From positions 2,627,501 to 2,691,500 of the forward strand of contig NZ_CP118611.1 in NCBI RefSeq assembly GCF_028993555.1: a stretch of DNA of 64,000 bases, written 5' to 3'. The stretch is from Ensifer adhaerens. Lineage in GTDB: Bacteria > Pseudomonadota > Alphaproteobacteria > Rhizobiales > Rhizobiaceae. A model generated the notes under the pieces. The model had not been told where the DNA came from and searched no databases. It saw only the letters and a program-made list of their open reading frames with translations. Both the position numbers and the translations under genes were made by a program. Shown in pieces: positions 38,333-48,538 of this stretch (positions are counted from its first letter, which is position 1; each line of letters starts with the position of its first letter).

Positions 38333-39364
38333 ATGCAGAACGTAAACAGTTCAATCGAGCCGCACCCGGCTGAAGCAAAACGTACAGAGACCGGATGGGA
38401 TCAGACCGAAGCGCAAAAAATCTATAATTTGCCGTTCAACGACCTCCTGTATCGCGCGCAGTCCGTTCATCGCGCGCAGTTCGACCCCAACGCCATCCAG
38501 ATGAGCCGCCTGCTCTCGATCAAGACCGGCGGCTGCGCCGAGGACTGCGGCTATTGCAGCCAGTCGGCGCATTACCCGACCGGGCTGAAGGCGTCGAAGC
38601 TGATGGAAGTCGAACGGGTTCTTGCAGAAGCACGCAAGGCAAGGGATGGCGGCGCGACGCGCTATTGCATGGGCGCCGCCTGGCGCAGCCCGAAGGAGCG
38701 CGACATGGAGGCGATCGTCGCCATGGTGCGCGGTGTGCGGGCGCTCGGCATGGAGACCTGCATGACGCTCGGCATGCTGACGCCGGACCAATCCGAGCGG
38801 CTCGCAGACGCGGGGCTCGATTACTACAACCACAATGTCGATACCTCGGAGCGCTTCTACGGCGAGATCATCACCACGCGAAGCTTTGCCGACCGGCTGG
38901 AGACGCTGGCGAACGTCCGCGACGCCGGCATCAAGGTCTGCGCCGGTGGCATCTTGGGCATGGGCGAGACGGCCAACGACCGGATATCGATGCTGGTCAC
39001 GCTTGCCAATCTGCCTGTGCCCCCCGAGAGCGTGCCGATCAACATGCTGATCCCGATCCCGGGCTCGAAGCTTGCCGATGCGGCGCCGGTCGATCCGATC
39101 GATTTCGTCCGCACGATCGCGCTGGCGCGCATTCTGATGCCGCAATCGCATGTCCGCCTATCGGCTGGCCGCACCGACATGAGCGACGAGATGCAAGCGC
39201 TCTGTTTCTTTGCCGGCGCCAATTCGATCTTCGTCGGCGAGACGCTCTTGACCGCGGACAATCCCGGCGAGGATCACGATGCGGCGCTGTTCCGCCGCCT
39301 CGGGCTGAAGCCGATGGCACTTTCGGCCGAACAAGCGACGGCAAATCAGGATGCGGCTGAATGA
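38333..39364 (+). CDS. bioB: Biotin synthase
   Basis: A 343-residue radical SAM enzyme inserting sulfur into dethiobiotin. C68, C72 and C75 in [11 protein letters not shown] bind the SAM 4Fe-4S cluster. [23 protein letters not shown] and RLSAGRTDM are typical; the Arg/Cys ligands of the auxiliary cluster lie in the latter two regions. It is first in the bioBFDAZ operon, and its stop overlaps bioF. BioR boxes lie 30-60 bases upstream of its ATG. Confidence 0.95.
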   Translation: MQNVNSSIEPHPAEAKRTETGWDQTEAQKIYNLPFNDLLYRAQSVHRAQFDPNAIQMSRLLSIKTGGCAEDCGYCSQSAHYPTGLKASKLMEVERVLAEARKARDGGATRYCMGAAWRSPKERDMEAIVAMVRGVRALGMETCMTLGMLTPDQSERLADAGLDYYNHNVDTSERFYGEIITTRSFADRLETLANVRDAGIKVCAGGILGMGETANDRISMLVTLANLPVPPESVPINMLIPIPGSKLADAAPVDPIDFVRTIALARILMPQSHVRLSAGRTDMSDEMQALCFFAGANSIFVGETLLTADNPGEDHDAALFRRLGLKPMALSAEQATANQDAAE

Positions 39365-40506
39365 CCGCGAGCCTCTTTGCTCGCTACGAGAGGACGATTT
39401 CCGGCCTCGAACGCAAGGGGCGCCGACGCGAGCTTGTCGGGGCCAATGGCGTGGATTTCACCTCTAACGACTATCTGGCGCTCGCCGGATCACCGCGCCT
39501 GAAGGCGGCAATTGCCGCAGCGATCGAGCGCGGCGTGCCGGTTGGATCCGGCGGGTCGCGGCTGTTGCGCGGCAATCATGCGCAGCACGAGGCGCTGGAA
39601 GCGGAGGCGGCCGCTTTCTTTGGTACGGAGCGAACGCTGTTCTTCGGCAGCGGCTATGCGGCCAATGCTGCCTTGTTCTCGACGCTGCCGCAGCGCGACG
39701 ACATTATCGTCCACGATGCGCTGATCCATGCGAGTGCACATGAGGGTATCGCCGCTAGCAGGGCCGGCGCGATTGCGGTCAGGCACAACGACGTCGACGC
39801 CTTTGCCGATGCGATCGGCACGTGGCGCAAGCACGGCGGCATGGGGCATCCATGGATTGCCGTCGAAAGCCTCTATTCCATGGATGGCGACCGGGCGCCG
39901 CTTGCGGACCTCGCCGGCCTCGCCGACCGGCATGATGGTTTTCTGGTCATCGACGAGGCGCACGCGACCGGCGTTTTCGGAGCCTGTGGCCGCGGTCTGT
40001 CGGCGGACCTGGACGGTCGCGAAAATGTCGTCGTGCTGCACACCTGCGGCAAGGCGCTCGGCGTTTCCGGCTCTCTCCTTGGAGCAAACGCCGTGCTTTG
40101 CGACTATCTCGTCAACCGTGCCCGCAACTTCATCTATTCCACGGCGCCGTCGCCGCTCATTGCCGCTGCGGTCCGCGAGGCTCTTGAGACACTTGTGGAT
40201 GAGCCCCAGCGCCGAGCAGCATTCGATGATCTCCGGAGCTTCGCCAATCGGGCACTTACCGAAACCCTCGGCATCGAAGGCAGCGGCTCGCAGATCCTTC
40301 CCGTCCCGGTCGGCGACAACGCTCGCGCCATGCGGATTGCCGCGCGGATGCGCGCCGAAGGTTTCGACGTCAGGGCAATCCGTCCGCCGACCGTTCCCGA
40401 AGGGACTGCGCGGCTTCGGGTCGCGATCACGTTGAATGTCGACCGGCCGACGATCGTGCGCATGCTGGAGTGCTTGAAGGTTGCAATGGCGGAGGAGCGG
40501 CCATGA
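39361..40506 (+). CDS. bioF: 8-amino-7-oxononanoate synthase
   Basis: A 381-residue PLP enzyme (alpha-oxoamine synthase family) condensing pimeloyl thioester with L-alanine. [31 protein letters not shown] and the PLP lysine K231 in [11 protein letters not shown] are visible. It overlaps both neighbouring genes by 4 bases. Confidence 0.95.
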   Translation: MTASLFARYERTISGLERKGRRRELVGANGVDFTSNDYLALAGSPRLKAAIAAAIERGVPVGSGGSRLLRGNHAQHEALEAEAAAFFGTERTLFFGSGYAANAALFSTLPQRDDIIVHDALIHASAHEGIAASRAGAIAVRHNDVDAFADAIGTWRKHGGMGHPWIAVESLYSMDGDRAPLADLAGLADRHDGFLVIDEAHATGVFGACGRGLSADLDGRENVVVLHTCGKALGVSGSLLGANAVLCDYLVNRARNFIYSTAPSPLIAAAVREALETLVDEPQRRAAFDDLRSFANRALTETLGIEGSGSQILPVPVGDNARAMRIAARMRAEGFDVRAIRPPTVPEGTARLRVAITLNVDRPTIVRMLECLKVAMAEERP

Positions 40507-41141
40507 TGCCCCGCTTCGTCGTCACCGGCACGGACACCGGCATCGGCAAGACCATATTCGCCGCGGCGCTGACCGACGCGCTTTCCGGCTGCTACTGGAA
40601 GCCGGTGCAGTCGGGGCTCGAGGAAGAGACCGACAGCGAGGCCGTAGCGCGGTACGGTGAGATACCATCCGAGCGCATCCTGCCTGAGACCTATCGGCTG
40701 AGGACGCCGGCTTCACCACATCTGTCGGCGCGGATCGACGGGGTGTCGATCGTTCCGGAACGCCTCTCACCGCCTGCGGTGAACCGGCCGCTGGTCATCG
40801 AGGGGGCAGGTGGGCTTTTGGTGCCGCTCACCGAGCGGACGGTCTTTGCCGATGTCTTCGCGCGCTGGCAGATCCCGGTGATCCTCTGCGCCCGCACCGA
40901 ACTCGGCACGATCAACCATACGCTGCTGTCGCTCGAAGCACTGCGAAGCCGAGCGATCCCGGTCCTGGGCGTCGCTTTCATCGGCGACGAGCACGCCGAT
41001 AGCGAGGCGACCATCGCTGCGTTGGGCGCGGTCCGGCGCCTGGGACGGCTACCTCGGCTCGATCCGTTGACGCCGGAACGGCTGCGGAAGGCATTCCGCG
41101 AAAATTTCAACGTCGCCGATTTCCTGGAGGTGCCGGCATGA
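40503..41141 (+). CDS. bioD: Dethiobiotin synthetase
   Basis: A 212-residue ATP-dependent carboxylase closing the ureido ring. The P-loop GTDTGIGKT is at residues 9-17; KPVQSG and [12 protein letters not shown] follow. The ATG at 40503 overlaps the bioF stop; an in-frame extension upstream lies within bioF and is rejected. Confidence 0.94.
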   Translation: MMPRFVVTGTDTGIGKTIFAAALTDALSGCYWKPVQSGLEEETDSEAVARYGEIPSERILPETYRLRTPASPHLSARIDGVSIVPERLSPPAVNRPLVIEGAGGLLVPLTERTVFADVFARWQIPVILCARTELGTINHTLLSLEALRSRAIPVLGVAFIGDEHADSEATIAALGAVRRLGRLPRLDPLTPERLRKAFRENFNVADFLEVPA

Positions 41142-42406
41142 GAACGTCCGCAGTCTGGTATCCCTTCACCCAGCATGGCCTGGAGCCGGCGATGCGACGC
41201 GTCGCCCGGACCGAGGGCGCCTATCTCATCGATGAGGATGGCGCGCCGATCCTCGATGCGATTTCGTCCTGGTGGGTCATCACCCACGGCCACCGCCACC
41301 CCACCATCATGGAGGCGATCCGCAAGGCAACGGAGACACATGATCAGATCATCTTTGCCGAATACACTCATGCGCCGGCGGAGGAACTGGCGCGTGGCCT
41401 GATCGAGATCGCGCCGCAGGGGCTCGCCCATGTGTTCTATTCCGACAGCGGCTCGACTGCGGTCGAAGTCGCGCTGAAGATGGCGCTGGGCTTCTTCCAC
41501 AATCTCGGCCGGCCGCGGGGCCGCATCTGTGTGCTCGAGCATGGCTATCACGGCGATACGATCGGCACGATGTCCGCGGGGGAAAGGGGCGTCTTCAATG
41601 CGCCTTACGCGCCGCTGCTCTTTGCCGTCGACCGGCTGCCGTTTCCGGAGCCGGGTCGCGAACAGGAGACCCTCGATGCCTTCGAGGTACTCTGCTCGTC
41701 CGGCAATGTCGCAGCCCTGCTGATCGAGCCCTTGCTTCTCGGCGCGGGCGGCATGAAGACCTACCCGGCTTCCGTGCTTGCCGAGTTGAAACGGATCGCC
41801 GAACGACACGGCAGCCTGTTGATCGCCGACGAGGTGATGACCGGATGGGGACGAGCGGGCAGTCTCTTTGCTTGCGAGCAGGCTGGCATCACGCCCGATA
41901 TTCTGTGCACGTCGAAGGGGCTGACCGGCGGCGCGCTGCCCCTGGCTGCAACGCTCTGCACGGCCGAGATTTTCGAGGCACATCTTTCGACAGATCGACG
42001 CAAGACCTTCTTTCATTCGAGTTCCTATACGGCGAACCCGATCGCCTGTGCTGCGGCACTTGCCAATCTCGCTGTCTGGAAGGGAGAGCCGGTGCGGGAA
42101 CGTATCGACGCGCTCACCCAATGGCAGCGTCGGCACATCGCCCGGTTTGCCGACGATCGACGCTTCAGCGATACCCGCCAGCTCGGAACGATTGCTGCCC
42201 TCGATCTCAAGGTTCCAGCGGGCGGCTATCTCTCCGAAGCCGGCCCGCGGCTCAGGGCCTTCTTCCGCGAGCGCCGCCTGCTGATCCGCCCGCTCGGCAA
42301 TGTCATCTATCTGATGCCGCCCTATTGCGTGACCGCCGATGAACTCGACCGGGCCTACGGCGCAATCGACGAGGCGGCATCACTTTTCGCGGCGGGGCGG
42401 CTGTGA
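41138..42406 (+). CDS. bioA: Adenosylmethionine-8-amino-7-oxononanoate aminotransferase
   Basis: A 422-residue class III aminotransferase making 7,8-diaminopelargonate with S-adenosylmethionine as amino donor. VWYPFTQH at the N-terminus, [15 protein letters not shown], the Asp of [11 protein letters not shown] and PLP lysine K260 in CTSKGLTGG are diagnostic. It overlaps bioD and bioZ. Confidence 0.95.
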   Translation: MRTSAVWYPFTQHGLEPAMRRVARTEGAYLIDEDGAPILDAISSWWVITHGHRHPTIMEAIRKATETHDQIIFAEYTHAPAEELARGLIEIAPQGLAHVFYSDSGSTAVEVALKMALGFFHNLGRPRGRICVLEHGYHGDTIGTMSAGERGVFNAPYAPLLFAVDRLPFPEPGREQETLDAFEVLCSSGNVAALLIEPLLLGAGGMKTYPASVLAELKRIAERHGSLLIADEVMTGWGRAGSLFACEQAGITPDILCTSKGLTGGALPLAATLCTAEIFEAHLSTDRRKTFFHSSSYTANPIACAAALANLAVWKGEPVRERIDALTQWQRRHIARFADDRRFSDTRQLGTIAALDLKVPAGGYLSEAGPRLRAFFRERRLLIRPLGNVIYLMPPYCVTADELDRAYGAIDEAASLFAAGRL

Positions 42407-43392
42407 GCGGCGCGCGGTCATCCCACCTTGTCGGCTTCGGCCATGCGGTGCCGGTGCGGCGTGTCGCGAATGCCGAGATCGAAGCGAAGCTCGGCCTCGA
42501 AGCCGGCTGGATCGAGCGTCGCACCGGCATTCGCGAGCGGCGTTGGGTTAAGGATGGCGAGACGTTGACGGGACTCGCGGCGATCGCCGGTGCCGCGGCG
42601 CTCGATGATGCCGACATGCGTCGGGACGATATCGCCCTGACCTTGCTCGCGACCTCCACGCCTGATCATCTGCTGCCGCCCTCCGCACCTTTGCTTGCCC
42701 ACCGTCTCGGGCTCGCCCGTTCCGGTGCGATCGATCTGGCGGGTGCGTGCTCGGGATTTCTCTATGCGCTGACGCTCGCCGACGGCTTTGTCCGTTCGCA
42801 GGGAAAGCCGGTATTGGTGGTGGCTGCCAACATTCTCAGCCGGCGCATCAATCCGGCGGAAAGGGCAAGCGCCGTTCTCTTCGCCGATGCGGCGGGTGCC
42901 GTCGTCGTCGCGCCTTCCGATGATCCGCAGACCGGTTTGCTCGGCGTTGATCTTGCCGCCGACGGCAGCCGCTACGACCTGATCTCGATCGCCGCCGGCG
43001 GCAGCAGCCAACCGTTCTCACCGGACCTGCGGCCCGATGACTTCCTGATGACGATGCGCGACGGGCGGGAGATGTTCGCCCAGGCGGTGGAGATGATGAC
43101 AGCCTGTGCCGGCCGTGCGCTGGATGCTGCAGGCTGCATTCCCCAAGCGGTCAGCCGCTTCGTGCCGCATCAGGCCAATGCCCGGATCTTTGACGCCGTT
43201 TGCGATCGCCTTGCCATCGCGCCGACAAAAACCGTGCGCACCATCGCGGATTACGGTAACTCGTCCGCCGCAACCATCCCGCTGTCATTATCGCTGGCGC
43301 GAGAAGAGCGGCCGTTCGCCCGCGGGGAGAAGTTGCTGTTGACCGCAGCGGGCGCCGGGCTTACCGGAGGCGCAGTCGTACTTGGCTTCTAG
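42403..43392 (+). CDS. bioZ: KAS III-like pimeloyl-precursor synthase BioZ
   Basis: A 329-residue beta-ketoacyl-ACP synthase III homologue, starting at a GTG that overlaps the bioA stop. The catalytic triad is complete: C116 in AGACSGF, His in VPHQAN and Asn in YGNSSA. In Agrobacterium and related rhizobia BioZ condenses glutaryl-CoA (or ACP) with malonyl-ACP to start pimeloyl synthesis, replacing BioC/BioH. Its place as the last gene of a bio operon supports that role over housekeeping FabH. Confidence 0.92.
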   Translation: MSGARSSHLVGFGHAVPVRRVANAEIEAKLGLEAGWIERRTGIRERRWVKDGETLTGLAAIAGAAALDDADMRRDDIALTLLATSTPDHLLPPSAPLLAHRLGLARSGAIDLAGACSGFLYALTLADGFVRSQGKPVLVVAANILSRRINPAERASAVLFADAAGAVVVAPSDDPQTGLLGVDLAADGSRYDLISIAAGGSSQPFSPDLRPDDFLMTMRDGREMFAQAVEMMTACAGRALDAAGCIPQAVSRFVPHQANARIFDAVCDRLAIAPTKTVRTIADYGNSSAATIPLSLSLAREERPFARGEKLLLTAAGAGLTGGAVVLGF

Positions 43393-43458
43393 TCTGGTCC
43401 GGCGGGACGCGCGTGTAATGCGCGCAATTTTCACGGCCTCATTTGGGCACGCTCGCGG

Positions 43459-44487
43459 TCAGGGCGTCCCGGGCGCTGCGCAGGATCCGCGGCGCATCAG
43501 GACCGGCTGCAGTTTGTACTCCTCCTGCAGCGCGTGGCTGCCGAGCACGCCCTCCAGCGCCAGCCGTGCGATCTCGTCGATCGGCTGGCGGATCGTCGTC
43601 AGGCGCGGCAGCACCAGTGATGCGAGCGGGATGTCGTCGAAGCCGACGATCGACAGATCGGTCGGCACGCGCACGCCCATGTCGCCGGCGGCGCGCAGGA
43701 GGCCGATCGCCTGCTGATCGCTCGCAGTGGCAATCGCCGTCGGGCGCGTTGCTTCCGGCTGTGTCAGCATTTGCTTACCGAGCTCTTCGCCCGAGCGGTA
43801 GTCGAAGTGACCTTCGACAACTTGCGGTGCGACGTATTCGCCCGGATGGGTCGCGCGGAATTCCTCGAGCCGTTGCTTGAAGCCATCGCGGCGTTCGCCC
43901 GACACTTCGGTCGAACGCGGTCCGCTGATATAGCCGAGCCGGCGGTGGCCGAGCGCGAGCAGATGGTCGGCGGCCAGATAGCCACCCTGCCGGTTGTCGA
44001 CGGCAACGAGTGCATGCCCGCTCAAGGGCCGGTCGACGGTTACCGTCCGCGTGCCGGCGACAAGCCCGTCGACGAGACTGTTGCTGACGGGCACGAGGAT
44101 CAGCCCGGCGGGCAGGCGCCCGAGCAATGTCTCGATCTGCTGCCTTTCCGCTTCCGGGTCGTCATGGGTGTTGGCGAGCAGGACCGAATACCCTTCGGCC
44201 GAAGCAAGCATCTCGACGTGTTTGGCAAGCTCTGCGAAGAAGGGATTGGTGATATCGGGCACAACGAGCCCGATGATGTCGGTCTTGGCGAGCCTGAGAC
44301 TGCGGCCGAGGATGTTCGGGCGGTAGCCGATCGCCTCGATCGTCGCTTCCACCTTCTTGCGTATGTCTTCGCTGACCGTCTTGTTCTTGGCAAGGACGCG
44401 CGAAACCGTACCGACGGAGACACCGGCACGCTGGGCAACATCCTTGATCGTCGGGTTCAAGCGGAGACTCCAATCCTTTTTCTGCAT
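43459..44487 (-). CDS. LacI family transcriptional regulator
   Basis: A 342-residue regulator. The N-terminal LacI helix-turn-helix with hinge spans about residues 11-65 (IKDVAQRAGVSVGTVSRVL), followed by a periplasmic-binding-protein-like effector domain. It is divergent from the ribose-type transporter operon. Two perfect 14-bp ATGAAACGTTTCAT palindromes lie between them and are the expected operators. Confidence 0.92.
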   Translation of the reverse strand: MQKKDWSLRLNPTIKDVAQRAGVSVGTVSRVLAKNKTVSEDIRKKVEATIEAIGYRPNILGRSLRLAKTDIIGLVVPDITNPFFAELAKHVEMLASAEGYSVLLANTHDDPEAERQQIETLLGRLPAGLILVPVSNSLVDGLVAGTRTVTVDRPLSGHALVAVDNRQGGYLAADHLLALGHRRLGYISGPRSTEVSGERRDGFKQRLEEFRATHPGEYVAPQVVEGHFDYRSGEELGKQMLTQPEATRPTAIATASDQQAIGLLRAAGDMGVRVPTDLSIVGFDDIPLASLVLPRLTTIRQPIDEIARLALEGVLGSHALQEEYKLQPVLMRRGSCAAPGTP

Positions 44488-44624
44488 CGGCTGCAGTCAG
44501 AAATCATGCAGCAGAACAAGGCGTTATCACAAGCCCCCGGAGTTTTGGGTGGCGGCTGGCTTCTTCCTCTTAAATCAGAGAAAGCCGATAGCAGAAAGCG
44601 ACTTCCAGCACAAATTTCACAATG

Positions 44625-44638
44625 ATGAAACGTTTCAT
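44625..44638. promoter_or_regulatory. LacI-type operator 1
   Basis: ATGAAACGTTTCAT, a perfect palindrome with the central CG typical of LacI-family sites. An identical copy lies 77 bp away. Confidence 0.88.
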
Positions 44639-44701
44639 ATTGACAGCGGTGAGATGTTTCGCTCTTCTTGGCGGCAGAAGCGGCTCATTTGCGTCTAAGC
44701 G

Positions 44702-44715
44702 ATGAAACGTTTCAT
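44702..44715. promoter_or_regulatory. LacI-type operator 2
   Basis: The second identical ATGAAACGTTTCAT, 43 bases before the binding-protein start codon. The 77-bp spacing is near an integral number of helical turns (about 7.3), so loop repression is possible. Confidence 0.88.
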
Positions 44716-44757
44716 TGGTGGTTGGAGGACCATCTTTTTTTCACCGGAGGAGAACCC

Positions 44758-45690
44758 ATGAAGCTTTCACGACTCGCATCCATCGTCGCGCTCACCGTTG
44801 CCACTGCACTGCCGACGATCGCCATGGCTGCCGACAAGCCCGTCGTCGGCCTCGTCATGAAGTCGCTTGCCAACGACTTCTTCAAGAACATGCTCGAAGG
44901 CGCTGAAGCGCATGCCAAGAAGCGCGGCGACTACGAGCTCAAGGCCATCGGCATGCAGAACGAGACCGACTTCGAGAGCCAGCTGAACGGCGTAGAGAAC
45001 TTCATAACCCAGGGCGTCGATGCGATCGTCATTGCGCCAGCCGATTCCCGCGCAATGGTGGCGCCGCTGAAGAAGGCGATGGATGCCGGCATCGTCGTCG
45101 TCAACTTTGACGTTTCGCTGGATGAGCAGGCAAAGAAGGACGCAGGCGTCGACCTTGCCTTCGTCGGCCCGGATAACCGTGGCGGTGCCAAGTTGGTGGG
45201 CGATGCACTCGCCAAGGATTTGGGCGCCGGTGGCAAGGTCGTGATCCTTGAAGGCAATCCCGGCGCCGACAACGCGGCGCAGCGCAAACTCGGTTTTGAA
45301 GACGCAATCGCCGCCGGCAAGCTCGACCTGCTCGACTCCCGCACCGCCCATTGGGAAACGGAAGAGGCAAACGCCGTCTTCTCGACGATGCTGACGGCCC
45401 ATCCCGATGTTCAAGGTGTGCTTGCCGCCAACGATTCCATGGCGATCGGCGTGGTCAAGGCACTGGATGCGGCCGGCCGCAGCGACATCAAGGTCGTTGG
45501 CTTCGACAATGTGCCGGCGGTCGCGCCCATGCTGAAGGACGGCAAGCTTCTCGCGACCGTCGACCAGTTCGGCTCGGAGATGGCGGCCAACGCAATCGAC
45601 AAGGCGCTTGCAGTCGTTGCCGGCGGCCCCAAGCTCGAAGGCTGGGTCAAGACCGATATCAAGCTCGTGACCAAGGACGACGTGAAGTAG
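44758..45690 (+). CDS. Ribose-type ABC transporter substrate-binding protein
   Basis: A 310-residue periplasmic sugar-binding protein of the RbsB class. The signal peptide is cleaved near AMA/ADKP. FFKNMLEGAE, DAIVIAPADSRAM, VNFDVSLDEQAKKDAGVD, EGNPGADNAAQRKLGF and AANDSMAIGVVKAL follow the RbsB pattern. The ATG at 44758 follows GGAGGAG; an extension upstream covers the operators and is rejected. The sugar is unknown: ribose, fucose or another aldose. Confidence 0.9.
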   Translation: MKLSRLASIVALTVATALPTIAMAADKPVVGLVMKSLANDFFKNMLEGAEAHAKKRGDYELKAIGMQNETDFESQLNGVENFITQGVDAIVIAPADSRAMVAPLKKAMDAGIVVVNFDVSLDEQAKKDAGVDLAFVGPDNRGGAKLVGDALAKDLGAGGKVVILEGNPGADNAAQRKLGFEDAIAAGKLDLLDSRTAHWETEEANAVFSTMLTAHPDVQGVLAANDSMAIGVVKALDAAGRSDIKVVGFDNVPAVAPMLKDGKLLATVDQFGSEMAANAIDKALAVVAGGPKLEGWVKTDIKLVTKDDVK

Positions 45691-45708
45691 CCCCTAGCCG
45701 ACTTCCAA

Positions 45709-45733
45709 CCGCGCCGGGCGATGCCCGGTGCGG
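45709..45733 (+). other. Intercistronic hairpin after the binding-protein gene
   Basis: Eleven-base arms (45709-45719 and 45723-45733) with one G-U pair and a three-base loop, and no T run. It probably stabilises the binding-protein message relative to the downstream genes. Confidence 0.65.
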
Positions 45734-45809
45734 CTTAGGCAAGAGGCAGCGGTCTTGGCGAAGCGAAGAGCTTATGTCTCAGGCTGCCTGATTTTCAAAG
45801 GGCTGCATC

Positions 45810-47375
45810 ATGATCAATATGGAAACTGTGCGCGCGGAAGCGGGCGGCGTTTCGACGCCGCCGGTTCTGGAACTGCACGACGTGAAGAAGGCCTTCGGCG
45901 GCACCAAGGCGCTGAACGGTGTCAGTCTGTCCGTTCAGCCGGGCGAAGTGCACGGCCTGATCGGCGAGAACGGTGCCGGCAAATCGACACTGATCAAGGT
46001 TCTCTGCGGCATCGTCCGTCCGGACGAAGGCGCGCTCAACCTTGCCGGACGGCCCTATGCGCCGGCCACGCCGCGAGAGGCCAAGGCCAACGGCCTGCAG
46101 GTCGTGCACCAGGAATTCAACCTGCTGCCCTATCTGTCAGTGGCGGAAAACATCTTCATCGAACATCTGCCGCGCAATGCCTTCGGTGTTGTCAGGCGGC
46201 AGGAGATGCATACCGGCGCGCGCGCCGCGCTCGATGCCATCGGCCTCAGCGATATCGACGTGCGCTGGCCGGTCGAGCGGCTCGGTATCGCCCATCGCCA
46301 GCTCGTCGAAGTTGCCCGCGCGTTGATGACCGAAAGCCGCATCCTGATCCTCGACGAGCCGACGGCAACGCTGACGTCGCGCGAGACCGAGCGGCTGTTC
46401 AAGATCATCAACGACCTTCGCAGTCGTGGCGTTTCGATCGTCTTTGTGTCGCATCATCTCGACGAGGTCTTCCGCATCTGCGACCGGGTGACGGTGCTGC
46501 GTAATGGCGAGACGGTGTTCTCGCGCCCGATTGCCGAGACCAGCCAGGACGAACTGGTCCGCGCCATGGTCGGCAAGAAGCTGCAGCAGCAGATGGCGAG
46601 CGAGATGGTCTCGCTGGCGCGGCCGGAAGAAGCGCTGTCGCTCGTCAATTTTCGCCATCCGCAATCCCCCCATGCCGACGGCATCTCGCTGCATTTGCAC
46701 AAGGGCGAAATCCTGGGGATCGCCGGCCTCGTCGGTTCCGGACGCACGGAGCTTTTGCGCGCGATCGCGGCAGCGGAGCTGCCGCTTTCCGGTGCGCTTC
46801 GCCTTGAAGGCAGCCCCGTTTCCTTCCGCTCGCCGCGCGAGGCGATCAATGCCGGTATCGGTTTCGTCACAGAAGATCGCAAGGAAGAGGGGTTGATCCT
46901 CAGCATGCCGATCGCGGCCAATGTGACGCTCGCATCGCTTTCGGACGTTTCGCGTGCCGGCATCCTCGACAAGAAGGCGGAGATTGCGGTGACCGAGCGA
47001 CTCGGTGCCGAACTCAAGCTGAAATACGGCGGGCCCGATAAAAATGCCGCGACGCTTTCCGGCGGCAACCAGCAGAAGGTGGTGCTTGCCAAATGGCTGG
47101 CGCGCAATCCGAAGGTGCTGCTTCTCGACGAGCCGACCCGCGGCGTCGATGTCGGCGCCAAGGCCGAGATCTATGCGCTGATCCGCCAGTTTGCCGAACG
47201 CGGTCTGGCGCTCCTGATCGTCTCCTCCGAACTGCCGGAACTGATGACCCTATCGGATCGCATCCTCGTAATGGCGCAGCACCGCGTCGTCGGCGAGCTG
47301 GCGCGGTCGGAATTCTCTGAAGAACGTATCCTGCAATACGCCTACCAGGGCGAGCAGCAACAGGCGAGGCAGTAA
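45810..47375 (+). CDS. Ribose-type ABC transporter ATPase (RbsA class)
   Basis: A 521-residue protein with two ABC modules. The first has Walker A GENGAGKST and Walker B ILILDEP. The second has the degenerate P-loop GLVGSGRTE normal for RbsA/MglA, signature LSGGNQQK and VLLLDEP. It couples ATP hydrolysis to the RbsC-type permease that begins 2 bases after its stop. Confidence 0.92.
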   Translation: MINMETVRAEAGGVSTPPVLELHDVKKAFGGTKALNGVSLSVQPGEVHGLIGENGAGKSTLIKVLCGIVRPDEGALNLAGRPYAPATPREAKANGLQVVHQEFNLLPYLSVAENIFIEHLPRNAFGVVRRQEMHTGARAALDAIGLSDIDVRWPVERLGIAHRQLVEVARALMTESRILILDEPTATLTSRETERLFKIINDLRSRGVSIVFVSHHLDEVFRICDRVTVLRNGETVFSRPIAETSQDELVRAMVGKKLQQQMASEMVSLARPEEALSLVNFRHPQSPHADGISLHLHKGEILGIAGLVGSGRTELLRAIAAAELPLSGALRLEGSPVSFRSPREAINAGIGFVTEDRKEEGLILSMPIAANVTLASLSDVSRAGILDKKAEIAVTERLGAELKLKYGGPDKNAATLSGGNQQKVVLAKWLARNPKVLLLDEPTRGVDVGAKAEIYALIRQFAERGLALLIVSSELPELMTLSDRILVMAQHRVVGELARSEFSEERILQYAYQGEQQQARQ

Positions 47376-47376
47376 G

Positions 47377-48390
47377 ATGCAAGCTCTCGAAAAGACCCAA
47401 GCGGGTGAAACCGTCGACACGCGCCGTCTGGCGAACTGGTCGCCGAAGGTGCTCTTGCGCGACGCCGGAATCGGCCTGGCGCTCCTGCTGCTCATCGTCT
47501 TCTTCTCGGTCAGCACCGAGCATTTTCTGACGCCCAACAACATCTCGAATATCCTGACGCAGATCACCATCAACCTGATCCTCGCCGTCGGGATGACCTT
47601 CGTCATCCTGATCGGCGGCATCGATCTCTCTGTCGGCTCGATGCTCGCCTTCTGCGCCGTCGTCGGCGGCACGGTGCTGACGATCCCCGACCTCTCCGTG
47701 TTCCAGGCAGTGGCGCTTGCGACGCTTGCAGCCGTCGTCACCGGCGTCGTCTGCGGCTTCCTCAATGGCTGGATCAGCGCCTTCTGGGGGCTGCCGTCGT
47801 TCATCGTCACGCTCGGCATGCTGAACATCGCGCGCGGAGCAGCACTTCAAGTGACGGATGCGCGCACGATCTACTCGTTCCCGCCGAGCTTCAACGCCTT
47901 CGGATCGCAGATGATCTTCGGCATACCCGTGGTCTTCCTGATCGCGCTCGTACTGGTCGCCATGGCCTGGTTCGTGCTGTCGAAGACGGTGTTCGGCCGG
48001 CTACTCTACGGCATCGGCAACAATGAGGAGGCGGTGCGCCTCGCCGGTCACTCGCTGATGTTCTACAAGGTGGCGGCCTTTACCATTGCCGGCGCGCTCG
48101 TCGGCATCGCCGCCATGGTCTACATGGCCCGGCTCAACATCGCGAGCCCGATCATCGGCATCGGCTTTGAGTTGAACGCGATCGCTGCCGTCATCATAGG
48201 CGGAACCAGCCTCAACGGTGGCCGCGGCACGGTGATTGGCACGCTGCTCGGCGCCTGCATCACCGGGGTGCTCGCCAACGGCCTCATTCTCTTTGGCCTC
48301 AGCGATTTCATGCGTCAGATGATAACAGGCGTCGTCATCATTCTCGCCGTCATCATCGACAAGTACCGCGAGCGGCTGACGGGCGTCTGA
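47377..48390 (+). CDS. Ribose-type ABC transporter permease (RbsC class)
   Basis: A 337-residue permease with 8-10 predicted membrane helices. It has the family motifs GGIDLSVGSMLA, GLPSFIVTLGMLNIARG and GTSLNGGRGTVIGTLLG. It is co-transcribed with the ATPase. Confidence 0.92.
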   Translation: MQALEKTQAGETVDTRRLANWSPKVLLRDAGIGLALLLLIVFFSVSTEHFLTPNNISNILTQITINLILAVGMTFVILIGGIDLSVGSMLAFCAVVGGTVLTIPDLSVFQAVALATLAAVVTGVVCGFLNGWISAFWGLPSFIVTLGMLNIARGAALQVTDARTIYSFPPSFNAFGSQMIFGIPVVFLIALVLVAMAWFVLSKTVFGRLLYGIGNNEEAVRLAGHSLMFYKVAAFTIAGALVGIAAMVYMARLNIASPIIGIGFELNAIAAVIIGGTSLNGGRGTVIGTLLGACITGVLANGLILFGLSDFMRQMITGVVIILAVIIDKYRERLTGV

Positions 48391-48403
48391 GAAGCAAGGC
48401 CTC

Positions 48404-48423
48404 GCGGGCGGCTCGCCGCCCGC
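48404..48423 (+). other. Hairpin after the permease gene
   Basis: GCGGGCGG (48404-48411) and CCGCCCGC (48416-48423) with a CTCG loop, without a T run. It lies between the permease and the FucU/RbsD gene and may set their relative expression. Confidence 0.6.
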
Positions 48424-48538
48424 TCAAATCGACGAAAACGATCTTGCTCACGCGCTTGGGCCGGCCGCGCCTCCGCGCGTTGCGCCCTTGCGCCCGGATT
48501 TCCCCAGGACGCGAGCAAACTGATGAAAGGAAAGGCTG

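Noticed and set aside
38068..38373. 101-codon plus-strand frame before bioB
   Set aside because: It overlaps the bioB start, contains the BioR boxes, has no good ribosome site and no recognisable domain.
40691..42136. 481-codon minus-strand frame opposite bioD/bioA
   Set aside because: Shadow of intact biotin genes.
45810..48390. Assignment of the ABC importer as the ribose system rbsABC
   Set aside because: The transporter class fits, but no rbsK is present and the mutarotase looks closer to FucU, so no substrate-specific symbol is given.
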